Positions 8,015 to 14,492 of a stretch of 15,030 nt of DNA are shown piece after piece. How positions within the stretch are numbered: the first letter of the stretch is position 1; each line of letters opens with the position of its first letter. Made by a program: the position numbers and the translations under genes. Source of the DNA: Pseudomonadota bacterium. GTDB taxonomy: Bacteria > Pseudomonadota > Gammaproteobacteria > Steroidobacterales > Steroidobacteraceae. The stretch is from assembly GCA_003242495.1 (NCBI GenBank), contig QGUO01000031.1:1-15030 (forward strand), given 5' to 3'. The notes beneath the pieces were generated by a model. The model was not told where the DNA came from. It did no database searches and worked only from the letters and a program-made list of their open reading frames with translations.

Positions 8015-8910
8015 GCGAGCATCTTCTCCACGGGCAACACCAGGATGGAGCTCGCACCGGCCGCCTTCAGGCCTTCGAGCGTTTCCCAGAACACGTTCTC
8101 GCGGCAGACGGCGTGCACCGCCACCTTGTCGTTGGCGCCCTCGAGCGGCACGATGGTCGGGGCCTCGGTGCCCGGCAGGAGCTTGCGGATCTCGGCAAGC
8201 CGGGCGCGCGGCGCATGCAGCATGATGTACTTGCTCTCCTTGACCTGCTGCACGCCGTCGATGCGCAAGCCCAAACGATGGATCCAGTCCTGTTTCTCGG
8301 TGCTCACCGGCACGGGCGTGCGGATGATGGCCGCCTGGCTCTCGAGAATGGTCTGCGCCTCCCAGAGATGGTTGGCGACGAGGGTCGAGCCGGTGGACAC
8401 CAGGTCGCAGATGAAGTCCGCGCGGCCGAGACGCGGCGCGATCTCCACGGCGCCCGACAGCGTGACCACCTCGGCCTCCACGTCGTGCTGGCGCAGGAAA
8501 CGCCCGAGGATATGCGGATAGGTGGTGGCGATGCGCTTGCCGCGCAGCGACTGGGGGCCGTCATAGCGCACACCATCCGGCACCGCGATCGACAGACGGC
8601 ATTTGCCGAAATCGAGCAGCATGATTTGCTCGAACAGCGGCGTCACGCCGCGCGCCTCGAAGGCGAGGCGTTTTTCCTCGATCACATTGAGACCCACGAT
8701 GCCCAGGTCGCAGACGTCCTGTTGCACCAGGTCGGGAATGTCGTCGTCGCGCACGAACAATATGTCGAGCGGCATGTTCTCGCCGTAGCACATCAGCTGG
8801 TCCTTGCCGCGGCTGTATTTCAGGCCGCAGCGCACCAGCAAATCGAGCGAGTTGTCGGTGAGCCGCCCCGATTTCTGCAGGGCGACCTTGAGGCGCGTGG
8901 TTTTGTCCAT
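8011..8910 (-). CDS. hisG: HisG, ATP phosphoribosyltransferase (long form)
   Basis: First committed and feedback-inhibited enzyme of the pathway: ATP plus PRPP gives PR-ATP. At 299 residues it is the long form with its own regulatory C-terminal domain (about 220-299), so no HisZ partner is needed. Characteristic stretches are ALQKSGRL, ENMPLDILFVRDDDIP, the PRPP-binding region DLVSTGSTLVANHL, and the HisG_C segments ESKYIMLHAP and GASSILVLPVEKM. The ATG at 8910 lies 14 nt after the stop of the TrpR-like gene; a GAGGAT overlapping that stop can serve as Shine-Dalgarno, though with a long (about 11-12 nt) spacer. There is no room for a histidine leader peptide or attenuator before it. Confidence 0.97.
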   Translation of the reverse strand: MDKTTRLKVALQKSGRLTDNSLDLLVRCGLKYSRGKDQLMCYGENMPLDILFVRDDDIPDLVQQDVCDLGIVGLNVIEEKRLAFEARGVTPLFEQIMLLDFGKCRLSIAVPDGVRYDGPQSLRGKRIATTYPHILGRFLRQHDVEAEVVTLSGAVEIAPRLGRADFICDLVSTGSTLVANHLWEAQTILESQAAIIRTPVPVSTEKQDWIHRLGLRIDGVQQVKESKYIMLHAPRARLAEIRKLLPGTEAPTIVPLEGANDKVAVHAVCRENVFWETLEGLKAAGASSILVLPVEKMLA

Positions 8911-8924
8911 GGAGCGAATGATCC

Positions 8925-9275
8925 TCAAGGTTGCCCCTGAGATGAGCCGGTGGCGCGGGCGGGGCGGCGTTGCCGTTCGAGGCGCTCCGCGGCGAGCGCG
9001 TAGCCGCCGTTGCCATTGGTGAGGTAGCGTGCGACGCGACCGATGGTGGTCACGCTGACGCCGGTCTGTTTCTGGATCTCGCGGTAGGGCACGGCTTCGC
9101 GCAGCAGCGCCACGACGGCCCAGCGATCGGCGAGCGCCTGCAATTCGGCCGGTGTGCACAGGTCACGAAAGAACGCCCGGCACTCCTCCACGCTCTCGAG
9201 GGTGAGGATGGCCGCGAACAGCGCACGCTCGGCGAGCGCTTCTTGACGCGGTGTGCGGGAGCGGTGCCCTTTCAT
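8925..9275 (-). CDS. YerC/TrpR-family transcriptional regulator heading the his operon
   Basis: Small DNA-binding protein of 116 residues resembling the YerC/YecD branch of the Trp-repressor superfamily. ALFAAILTLESVEECRAFFRDLCTPAELQALADRW (19-52) is the helical dimerisation part, and PYREIQKQTGVSVTTIGRVARYL (63-85) the helix-turn-helix. The C-terminal 20 residues are basic and probably unstructured. Upstream codons stay open far beyond the ATG but do not look like protein; an in-frame GTG lies 6 codons before the ATG, inside the inverted repeat. It is the promoter-proximal gene, 14 nt from hisG, and a perfect inverted repeat abuts its start codon. I infer that it represses its own operon in response to histidine or a pathway intermediate; the ligand is not evident. 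Confidence 0.9.
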   Translation of the reverse strand: MKGHRSRTPRQEALAERALFAAILTLESVEECRAFFRDLCTPAELQALADRWAVVALLREAVPYREIQKQTGVSVTTIGRVARYLTNGNGGYALAAERLERQRRPARATGSSQGQP

Positions 9276-9309
9276 GTTCCAATGTAATAGCACATTAATA
9301 CATTGGAAC
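9276..9309. promoter_or_regulatory. Perfect inverted repeat, candidate operator of the his operon
   Basis: GTTCCAATGTA (9276-9286) and TACATTGGAAC (9299-9309) are exact reverse complements separated by 12 AT-rich bases. The arm centres are 23 bp apart, about two helical turns, and an inner ACATT half-site (9292-9296) lies about one turn from the left-arm AATGT. The element touches the TrpR-like start codon on one side and the predicted -10 on the other, so bound protein would block transcription initiation. The AT-rich composition contrasts with the surrounding sequence. Confidence 0.75.
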
Positions 9310-9336
9310 GATACGCGAAGCGCCGTCCGCAGTAAA
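9308..9336 (-). promoter_or_regulatory. Predicted sigma70 promoter of the his operon
   Basis: On the minus strand TTTACT (-35, 9336-9331) and TATCGT (-10, 9313-9308) are separated by 17 bp. Each matches consensus at 4 of 6 positions. Transcription would begin near 9301, inside the inverted repeat, leaving a leader of about 25 nt. Prediction from sequence only. Confidence 0.5.
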
Positions 9337-9427
9337 GCGGCGACGTGCCCGGCTGCGGCAGGCAGCCGCCCGATGGGCCCCTTGCGGCGCGTTCCCCGGC
9401 CGGCTCGGACGCCGTCCGCACGCCGGT

Positions 9428-9478
9428 CCGCCTGTCGGGGGATGCGCGGCACGCCGCGCGCCGATCGCCGACAGGCGG
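9428..9478. repeat. Nested inverted repeat in the his-met intergenic region
   Basis: Outer arms CCGCCTGTCGG (9428-9438) and CCGACAGGCGG (9468-9478) are perfect reverse complements; the 29-nt interior holds a second pair, GCGCGGC (9444-9450) and GCCGCGC (9453-9459). The rest of the stretch 9337-9628 is very GC-rich, has no convincing gene on either strand and contains several shorter inverted repeats. No function can be assigned. Confidence 0.5.
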
Positions 9479-9628
9479 TCACGAAGCCGCTGCCGCCGGC
9501 CGGTATGCCCGGGCCGGGCGCGTCGGCATGACCGCACGACCTGGCGGCGGGTCGCCACCGCAGGGGGAGGTGGCGGGTGGGCTCGGCGCCGGGGGCGCCT
9601 GCCGGTCGCGCGGCGGTGCACAGCGGGC

Positions 9629-9658
9629 TTGCCTTGCGTGGGAGTGGGCCAATAAGAT
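9629..9658 (+). promoter_or_regulatory. Predicted promoter of the met riboswitch transcript
   Basis: TTGCCT (9629-9634) and TAAGAT (9653-9658) are separated by 18 bp. Transcription would start near 9665, exactly at the first pairing strand of the SAM riboswitch, and that agreement supports the call. Confidence 0.5.
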
Positions 9659-9663
9659 CGCGG

Positions 9664-9786
9664 GGCTCATCGAGACCGGCGGAGGGGCAGGCCCTTTGAA
9701 GCCGGGGCAACCGTCGAAACCAACCATTTCGAAAAGGTGCCAACTCCTGCGGGGCGGCCGCGAGGCCCATTCCCCGACAGATGAGT
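9664..9786 (+). promoter_or_regulatory. SAM-I (S-box) riboswitch
   Basis: Metabolite-sensing leader RNA that binds S-adenosylmethionine and turns off downstream methionine genes. The P1 helix pairs GCTCATC (9665-9671) with GATGAGT (9780-9786, with a G-U end pair). The conserved core follows: GGAGGGGCAGGCCC (9681-9694), TTTGAAGCC (9695-9703), GGGGCAACC (9704-9712), AAGGTGCCAACTCCTGC (9734-9750), then the P4 stem GGGG...CCCC. These correspond in order to the S-box consensus GAGGGA/CTGGCCC/GATGAA/GGCAACC/AAGGTGCCAATTCC. It lies directly upstream of metX-metB, the expected targets. SAM-I elements are mainly Firmicute but also known in Xanthomonadales. Confidence 0.93.
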
Positions 9787-9952
9787 TGCTGTGAAGCTCG
9801 TCGGCATCGTCCCGGGACGGTGCGGACAGAAGGTCGCAGCGACCTCGCCGCTACGGTGCTCCGTAGGGTTTCTGCGATGCGCGAAACCTGCCCGGTTCGA
9901 GGCGAATCCCCAGATTCGACTGCGAGCCCCTTGATGCGGAGTACAGCATTCG
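9787..9952 (+). other. Hairpin-rich leader between riboswitch and metX (expression platform)
   Basis: The 3' strand of P1, GATGAG (9780-9785), can also pair with CTCGTC (9797-9802), giving an alternative to ligand-bound P1. Downstream are further stems: CGTCCCGGGACG (9808-9819), AGGTCGC/GCGACCT (9831-9845), CTACGG/CCGTAG (9851-9866), GGTTTC/GAAACC (9867-9888) and CGAATC/GATTCG (9903-9918). None has a long U-tract, so it is unclear whether the switch acts by Rho-independent termination, Rho or translation. I see no gene here. Confidence 0.6.
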
Positions 9953-11071
9953 ATGATCGGCCTTGGAAGGAAAGGCTCGCCACCGGAGCTTCCCGACGAG
10001 CTTGCACGCGAGCTCGAGGCGGCGCCCGCCAGTCTCGCGGACAGCGTCGCCGCAGCCACCAGCGGATCCAGCCTGCAAGAAGGCATTCTCCATGACACCA
10101 CGGCGCTGCCGCTGCACCACGGCGGACGGCTCGACGAACTGCGCATCGCCTGGCGCCTGACCGGCAAGCCCGGCCTGCCGCTGGTGGTGGCGCTGGGCGG
10201 CATCTCGGGCGGGCGCAGGGTGTGGACGGGCGCACCGGCGACGCGCGAGGCGCGTGCCCAGCGCGGCTGGTGGGAGGAGATCGTGGGTCCCGGGCGCGCG
10301 CTCGACAGCGAGCGCTGCCGGATTCTGGGATTCGATTACCTGGGCGGCAGCGGCGAGACGACCGGGCCGGCGCGTGGACAAGACGATTTTCCCTCCGTCA
10401 GCGCCTATGACCAGGCCGAGGTGCTGCGCCGGCTGCTCGAACACCTGGCATTGCCGGCGCCGCAGGCCATCGTCGGGGCTTCCTATGGCGGCATGGTGGC
10501 GCTGGCGTTCGCGCAGCGCTGGCCGGAGCGGGCGCGGCGCATCGTGGTCATCAGCGCGGCCGATCGGCCGCATCCCATGTCCACCGCCTGGCGCAGCGTC
10601 CAGCGCGCCATCGTGCGATTCGCCGTGCAGCAGGGGGAGGGCCCCGAGGGGCTGCGGCTTGCCCGGGCGCTCGCCATGGCCACGTATCGCAGCGCGGACG
10701 AGTTCGCCGAGCGCTTCGGCGGCTTGCCCGAGCGCCACGAGGGACGCTTCCGCTTCCCGGTGGAGAGCTACTTGCTGGCGCGTGGCGATGCCTACGCGCA
10801 GTCCTTCGTGCCGGAGGCCTTCGTCTGCCTGTCCGAGTCGATCGACCTGCATCGCGTGGATCCCGCGCAGATCCGCACGCCGGCCACCCTGGTGGCGGTG
10901 CGCGAGGACCAGCTCGTCCCCCTGGCCGACATGCGTGCGCTGCAGGCGCGCCTGGCCGGTCCGGCGGAGCTGATCGAAATCTCCTCGCGTTATGGCCACG
11001 ATGCCTTCCTCAAGGAGGCCGAGGCGCTGCGGCCGCTGTTCACCCGCGTGGTGCGCGGAGCGCAGTCATGA
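9953..11071 (+). CDS. metX: MetX-family homoserine O-acyltransferase (probably O-succinyl)
   Basis: Alpha/beta-hydrolase acyltransferase that activates homoserine for methionine synthesis. The 372-residue protein has the nucleophile S177 in GASYGGM, with D319 (VRED) and H349 (YGHDAF) completing the triad, plus the early LALGGISGGR-like strand (around 79-88) and FDYLGGSGE (127-135). It resembles the shorter MetX-like proteins of Xanthomonadales, some of which are described as using succinyl-CoA; acyl specificity cannot be fixed here. The first 45 or so residues lie before the conserved core and have less typical codon use, so the real start may be later. GGAG at 9938-9941 is 11 nt before the ATG. 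The SAM riboswitch upstream and metB overlapping downstream (ATGA) support a methionine role. Confidence 0.88.
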   Translation: MIGLGRKGSPPELPDELARELEAAPASLADSVAAATSGSSLQEGILHDTTALPLHHGGRLDELRIAWRLTGKPGLPLVVALGGISGGRRVWTGAPATREARAQRGWWEEIVGPGRALDSERCRILGFDYLGGSGETTGPARGQDDFPSVSAYDQAEVLRRLLEHLALPAPQAIVGASYGGMVALAFAQRWPERARRIVVISAADRPHPMSTAWRSVQRAIVRFAVQQGEGPEGLRLARALAMATYRSADEFAERFGGLPERHEGRFRFPVESYLLARGDAYAQSFVPEAFVCLSESIDLHRVDPAQIRTPATLVAVREDQLVPLADMRALQARLAGPAELIEISSRYGHDAFLKEAEALRPLFTRVVRGAQS

Positions 11072-12246
11072 ACACACCTTCCTGGTCACAGACCACGCAG
11101 GCGGTGCGCGCCGCGCTCGAGAGCGACGCGCAGCACGGCGCGGTCGTGCCGCCCATCCATCTCAGCTCGACCTATGCCTTCAGGGCCTTCGGCGAGCGTC
11201 GCACCTACGATTACTCGCGTTCGGGCAATCCCACGCGCGATGCGCTGGGCGAAGCGCTCGCCAGGCTCGAGGGCGCCGCCGGTTGCGTGGTGACCGCCTC
11301 GGGCATGGCGGCGGTGACCCTGGTGTGTCAGCTGCTGGAAGCGGGCGACCGGCTGGTGGCGCCACACGATTGTTACGGCGGCACGCATCGGTTGCTGTGT
11401 GCGCTCGCGCGTCGCGGCGTGGCCGAGGTCGAATTCGTCGATCAGACCGATCCCGCGGCGCTCGAGGCGGCCATCGCCCGCGGGCCGAAGCTGGTGTGGG
11501 TGGAAACGCCGAGCAACCCCTTGCTGCGGATCGTCGACATCCGTCGTGTCGCTGAACGCGCACACGCGGCGGGGGCGCTGCTGCTGGTGGACAACACCTT
11601 CATGTCGCCGGTGTGGCAGCAGCCCTTGGCGCTCGGCGCCGACCTCGTGCTGCACTCCACGACCAAGTACCTGAACGGTCACAGCGACGTGGTCGGCGGC
11701 GCGGTGGCGGCCGCCACCCCCGAGCTGCACGAGCAGCTCGTCTGGTGGGCCAACTGTATCGGCGTGACCGGCGCCCCGTTCGACAGTTACCTGACCCTGC
11801 GGGGGCTGCGCACGCTGCACGCGCGCATGAGCGTCCATGGTGAGAACGCCGCGCGGGTGTGTGAGCTGCTCGTCGCGCATCCCGCCGTGGCGCGCGTGCA
11901 TTATCCGGGGCTGCCCACGCATCCGCAGCACGCGCTCGCACGGCGCCAGCAGGCGCACTTCGGGGCGATGCTGAGCTTCGAGCTGGCGGGCGGGGTGGAG
12001 CAGGTGTGCGCATTCCTGCAAGGGCTGCGCTGCTTTTCGCTGGCCGAGTCGCTGGGCGGCGTCGAAAGCCTGGTGGCGCATCCGGCCAGCATGACGCACG
12101 CCGCGATGAGCCCGCAGGCGCGCCAGTGCGCCGGCATTTCCGAGACCCTGCTGCGCCTGTCGATCGGCATCGAGGACGCCCAGGACCTGCTGCAGGATCT
12201 GCAGGGCGGGCTCGACCGGGCGGCAGCCTGTCGCGACGTGGCCTAG
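11068..12246 (+). CDS. metB: Cystathionine gamma-synthase-like PLP enzyme
   Basis: Cys/Met-metabolism PLP enzyme of 392 residues, most likely condensing O-acylhomoserine (from the preceding gene) with cysteine to cystathionine. Motifs are PPIHLSSTY (28-36), the phosphate-contacting YDYSRSGNPTRDALGEALA (47-65), SGMAAV (78-83), DNTF (175-178), the PLP lysine K200 in HSTTKYLNGHSD, and SLGGVESLVAHPASMTH near the C-terminus. The same fold serves O-succinylhomoserine sulfhydrylase, cystathionine beta-lyase and gamma-lyase, and sequence alone does not fully separate these; operon position with metX favours MetB. Its ATG overlaps the metX TGA. No homoserine dehydrogenase gene follows. Confidence 0.88.
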   Translation: MNTPSWSQTTQAVRAALESDAQHGAVVPPIHLSSTYAFRAFGERRTYDYSRSGNPTRDALGEALARLEGAAGCVVTASGMAAVTLVCQLLEAGDRLVAPHDCYGGTHRLLCALARRGVAEVEFVDQTDPAALEAAIARGPKLVWVETPSNPLLRIVDIRRVAERAHAAGALLLVDNTFMSPVWQQPLALGADLVLHSTTKYLNGHSDVVGGAVAAATPELHEQLVWWANCIGVTGAPFDSYLTLRGLRTLHARMSVHGENAARVCELLVAHPAVARVHYPGLPTHPQHALARRQQAHFGAMLSFELAGGVEQVCAFLQGLRCFSLAESLGGVESLVAHPASMTHAAMSPQARQCAGISETLLRLSIGIEDAQDLLQDLQGGLDRAAACRDVA

Positions 12247-12359
12247 CGGAGCGCTCCCGGCGCCCGTGACGCGGCGCAGGACGGCGCTGCACGGAGAGCA
12301 TTACGGCACGTATCCCTCCATCGATCCGTACCGGCCGGCGCCTCGGCGGCCATCCAAGC

Positions 12360-12385
12360 GCGTCCCGAGGCCGGGCACGGGACGC
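12360..12385. other. Inverted repeat downstream of metB
   Basis: GCGTCCCG (12360-12367) and CGGGACGC (12378-12385) form a perfect 8-bp stem with a 10-nt loop, 113 bp after the metB stop. There is no U-tract on the plus strand, so it is at best a pause or Rho-linked end for the met transcript. The remaining 12247-12359 shows nothing recognisable. Confidence 0.35.
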
Positions 12386-12389
12386 GGAC

Positions 12390-12418
12390 AAAAAACAGGC
12401 CGGCGCAGGGCCGGCCTG
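12390..12418 (-). terminator. Intrinsic terminator on the minus strand, downstream of leuB
   Basis: Read on the minus strand, CAGGCCGGC (12418-12410), a 5-nt loop and GCCGGCCTG (12404-12396) form a 9-bp GC-rich stem followed directly by six T residues (12395-12390). This is a textbook Rho-independent terminator. It serves transcripts arriving from the leu side, about 270 bp past the leuB stop, or a small RNA in between. Confidence 0.85.
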
Positions 12419-12660
12419 GGATGTGGCAACTAGGTACCGCGGTCGTGGCGGAGACCGGAGAGTTCCCGGCCCCGACCTTGGGGACTAACCCGACACGAGG
12501 CCCGTTTCCACCAAAGACACCTCGACCGTAATGGTCGAGACATGGAGATTTGCCCGAAGGCAGAAAGCGGCCGGGGAGATCCGATCGCTACAGGGCAAAT
12601 CATAACCGGTCTTGCCAGGATTGTGGGCAAGAATCTTCGTCGGGCCGTGTCGGGGCTAAA
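12396..12660 (-). ncRNA. Structured non-coding region; candidate small RNA or long leu 3'UTR
   Basis: Between leuB and the terminator there is no plausible gene but much potential structure. CTCGACC/GGTCGAG (12521-12539) is a perfect 7-bp hairpin. GATTTGCCC/GGGCAAATC (12547-12555, 12593-12601) is a perfect 9-bp pair, and 12489-12504 can pair with 12641-12655 (8 bp, 2-nt bulge, 6 bp). On the minus strand a TATGAT box (12604-12599) could start an RNA near 12592 ending about 200 nt later at the terminator. In it GATCGGA (12585-12579) and CCCGGCC can pair with TCCGGTC and GGCCGGG near the 3' end. The -35 is weak. I cannot match it to 6S, 4.5S, tmRNA, RNase P or a known riboswitch. Confidence 0.4.
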
Positions 12661-12690
12661 AAATGCCCTTTCTTCAATAGGTTGTACTAC

Positions 12691-13761
12691 TTATTGCATG
12701 ATCTGCCTGATCACGGCCTCGCCGGCCTCCCGGGTTCCCGCGGCCGGGCCGCCCGCAGCGATGTCGGCCGGGCGCACGCCTTCGTCCACTGCCCGCGCGA
12801 CCGCTCGCTCCACGGCCTGAGCCTCGGCCGGGAGATTGAGTGAGTGGCGCAGCAGCATGGCGGCGCTGAGGATGGTGCCGTAGGGATTGGCGATGCCCTG
12901 GCCGGCGATGTCCGGCGCGGAGCCATGAATGGGCTCGTACAGGCCGAGCGTGCCGGCGCCGAGAGAGGCCGACGGCAGCATGCCCATCGAGCCGGCCAGC
13001 ATCGAGGCTTCATCCGTGAGGATGTCGCCGAACATGTTCTCGGTGAGCAGCACGTCGAAGCTCGCGGGCCTGCGGATCAAATGCATCGCGGCGGCATCGA
13101 CCAGCATGTGCTCGAGCGTGACCTCGGGAAACTCCCGGCTCAGCACCGCTTCGACCGTGCTGCGCCACAGGCGCGAGGTCTCCAGCACATTCGCCTTGTC
13201 CACCGAGACCACGTGCTTGCGCCGACCCATGGCGAGCCTGCCGGCCACGCGCGCCACCCGCTCGATTTCCTCGACGGTGTAGGTGCACAGGTCGCTGGCC
13301 GAATCCGCGGTGCGCCGCTTCTCGCCGAAATAGATGCCGCCGGTCAGCTCGCGCACCACCATGATGTCGGTGCCGCGCAGCACCTCGGCCTTGATCGGCG
13401 AGGCGTCGAGCAACGCCGGATGCAGCGTCACGGGCCGCAGGTTGGCGAATACGCCGAGCGCCTTGCGCAGCGCCAGCAGGCCCTGCTCGGGGCGCACCGT
13501 CGCGTTCGGGTCGGACCACTTGGGGCCGCCGACTGCGCCGAGCAGCACGGCATCGGCGCTGCTGCAGGCTTCGATGGCGGCTTGGGGAAGCGCCGATTGC
13601 GTCGCATCGATGGCGGCGCCGCCGATCAAGTGTTCCTCGAACGTGAAACGATGACCGAAGCGCTGCGCCACGGCGTCGAGCACACGCGCGGCTTCGCCGG
13701 CCACCTCGGGACCGATGCCATCGCCACCCAGGACGACGATCTTTGCCTGGATGCCGCTCAT
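12691..13761 (-). CDS. leuB: LeuB, 3-isopropylmalate dehydrogenase
   Basis: NAD-dependent oxidative decarboxylase that converts 3-isopropylmalate to 2-oxoisocaproate, the leucine precursor. The 356-residue protein shows GGDGIGPEV (12-20), substrate arginines R99, R109 and R137, Y144, K189 in SVDKANVL, metal ligands D222, D246 and D250, and the NAD-binding YEPIHGSAPDIAG (275-287). The open frame extends upstream inside leuD, but the ATG at 13761-13759 overlaps the leuD TGA as ATGA and gives the normal N-terminus MSGIQAKIVVLGGDGIG. It is the last gene of the leu cluster, followed by a long structured 3' region. Confidence 0.97.
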   Translation of the reverse strand: MSGIQAKIVVLGGDGIGPEVAGEAARVLDAVAQRFGHRFTFEEHLIGGAAIDATQSALPQAAIEACSSADAVLLGAVGGPKWSDPNATVRPEQGLLALRKALGVFANLRPVTLHPALLDASPIKAEVLRGTDIMVVRELTGGIYFGEKRRTADSASDLCTYTVEEIERVARVAGRLAMGRRKHVVSVDKANVLETSRLWRSTVEAVLSREFPEVTLEHMLVDAAAMHLIRRPASFDVLLTENMFGDILTDEASMLAGSMGMLPSASLGAGTLGLYEPIHGSAPDIAGQGIANPYGTILSAAMLLRHSLNLPAEAQAVERAVARAVDEGVRPADIAAGGPAAGTREAGEAVIRQIMQ

Positions 13762-14333
13762 GCGTGCGCACTCTCGTACTTGGCGATGGCCGCGTCCTGG
13801 CGCAGCAGGAAGCCCAGCTCGTCGATGCCGTTCAACAGGCAGTAGCGTGCGAACGCCTCGATCGGGAAGCTGGCGGTCGTGCCGTCCGGCAGGCTGAGCG
13901 TGCTCGACTCGAGATCGATGCGCACGCGCGCACCGGGGTTGGCGAGCAGCCATTCGTGCACCGGCTCTTCCACGACGATGGGCAACAAGCCGTTCTTCAG
14001 GGAGTTGTTGCGGAAGATGTCGGCGATCTCGGTGCTGATGACCGCGCGAAAGCCGTAATCGAGCAGTGCCCAGGGGGCGTGCTCACGCGAGGATCCGCAG
14101 CCGAAGTTGCGCCCGGCCACCAGGATGGTGCAACCGTGCGCCTCGGGCCGGTTGAGCGGGAAATCGGCCTTGGGCGTGCCGTCGGCGTCGTAGCGCCAGT
14201 CGGCGAACAGTTGCCGACCCAGGCCTTCCTTCGTCGTGGTGGTCAGAAAGCGCGCCGGGATGATCTGGTCGGTGTCGATGTTGGTGTAGGGCAATACGAC
14301 AGTGGGCGATTCGAGTGTGCGGATGGCGTCCAT
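13758..14333 (-). CDS. leuD: LeuD, isopropylmalate isomerase small subunit
   Basis: Small subunit of the aconitase-like isomerase that converts 2- to 3-isopropylmalate with LeuC. It has 191 residues, slightly shorter than E. coli LeuD (201). Visible motifs are NIDTDQIIPARFL (18-30) and the swivel-domain signature GRNFGCGSSREHAPWALLDYGF, followed by ADIFRNNSLKNGLLP. The ATG at 14333 has GGA (14342-14340) 6 nt upstream. The frame stays open to an ATG at 14504, but those 57 extra residues are rich in His, Arg and Pro and unlike the family, so I reject that start. leuB overlaps its stop; leuC is 181 bp away. Confidence 0.96.
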   Translation of the reverse strand: MDAIRTLESPTVVLPYTNIDTDQIIPARFLTTTTKEGLGRQLFADWRYDADGTPKADFPLNRPEAHGCTILVAGRNFGCGSSREHAPWALLDYGFRAVISTEIADIFRNNSLKNGLLPIVVEEPVHEWLLANPGARVRIDLESSTLSLPDGTTASFPIEAFARYCLLNGIDELGFLLRQDAAIAKYESAHA

Positions 14334-14431
14334 GGGATTTCCGTGGTCGCGGTTGGGGCGACACGTCTGTGCTGGGTGTGCTTGCGGTTGTGCGTGGTCG
14401 ATGCAGCGCCGTGCGCAATGACAGAAGAGCA

Positions 14432-14437
14432 ATTCTA
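14432..14437 (-). promoter_or_regulatory. Possible -10 box upstream of leuD
   Basis: TAGAAT on the minus strand matches the -10 consensus at 5 of 6 positions, about 100 nt before leuD, in the AT-richer part of the leuC-leuD spacer. No convincing -35 is seen at 16-18 bp, so an internal leuDB promoter is only a possibility. Confidence 0.25.
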
Positions 14438-14455
14438 TCGGAAAAGCATGTGGCG

Positions 14456-14492
14456 CCGGGCGGACGTGGCGCAGGGCGTGAGATCCGCCCGG
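14456..14492 (-). other. Hairpin in the leuC-leuD spacer
   Basis: CCGGGCGGA (minus strand, 14492-14484) and TCCGCCCGG (14464-14456) form a perfect 9-bp stem with a 19-nt loop, starting 22 nt after the leuC stop. It lacks a direct U-tract (TTTT appears only about 10 nt later). It could be a processing or partial termination site within the leu transcript. Confidence 0.5.

Noticed and set aside
6719..8521. 600-codon plus-strand open frame opposite hisD and hisG
   Set aside because: It is antisense to two unmistakable his genes, has low-complexity composition rich in Arg, Gly, His and Ala, and no family motif; long antisense frames are expected at this GC content.
9345..9794. 149-codon plus-strand open frame in the his-met intergenic region
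   Set aside because: It runs through the predicted promoter and the whole SAM riboswitch, and its product is low-complexity with no motif.
9890..9918. GGTTCGA resembling a tRNA T-loop in the met leader
   Set aside because: No acceptor, D or anticodon arms can be assembled around it; it belongs to leader hairpins.
9276..10235. Long N-terminal extension of the TrpR-like gene
   Set aside because: The frame is open but crosses the operator, the riboswitch region and part of metX; the family protein begins near the ATG at 9275.
12390..12592. Identification of the structured region as 6S RNA
   Set aside because: Size and end-pairing are suggestive, but I cannot find the conserved central-bubble sequences of gammaproteobacterial 6S, so I leave it unclassified.
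12430..12843. Small open frames in the metB-leuB intergenic region (12430-12630 minus, 12550-12843 plus)
   Set aside because: They overlap strong RNA structure or leuB, have no family resemblance and no convincing ribosome binding site.
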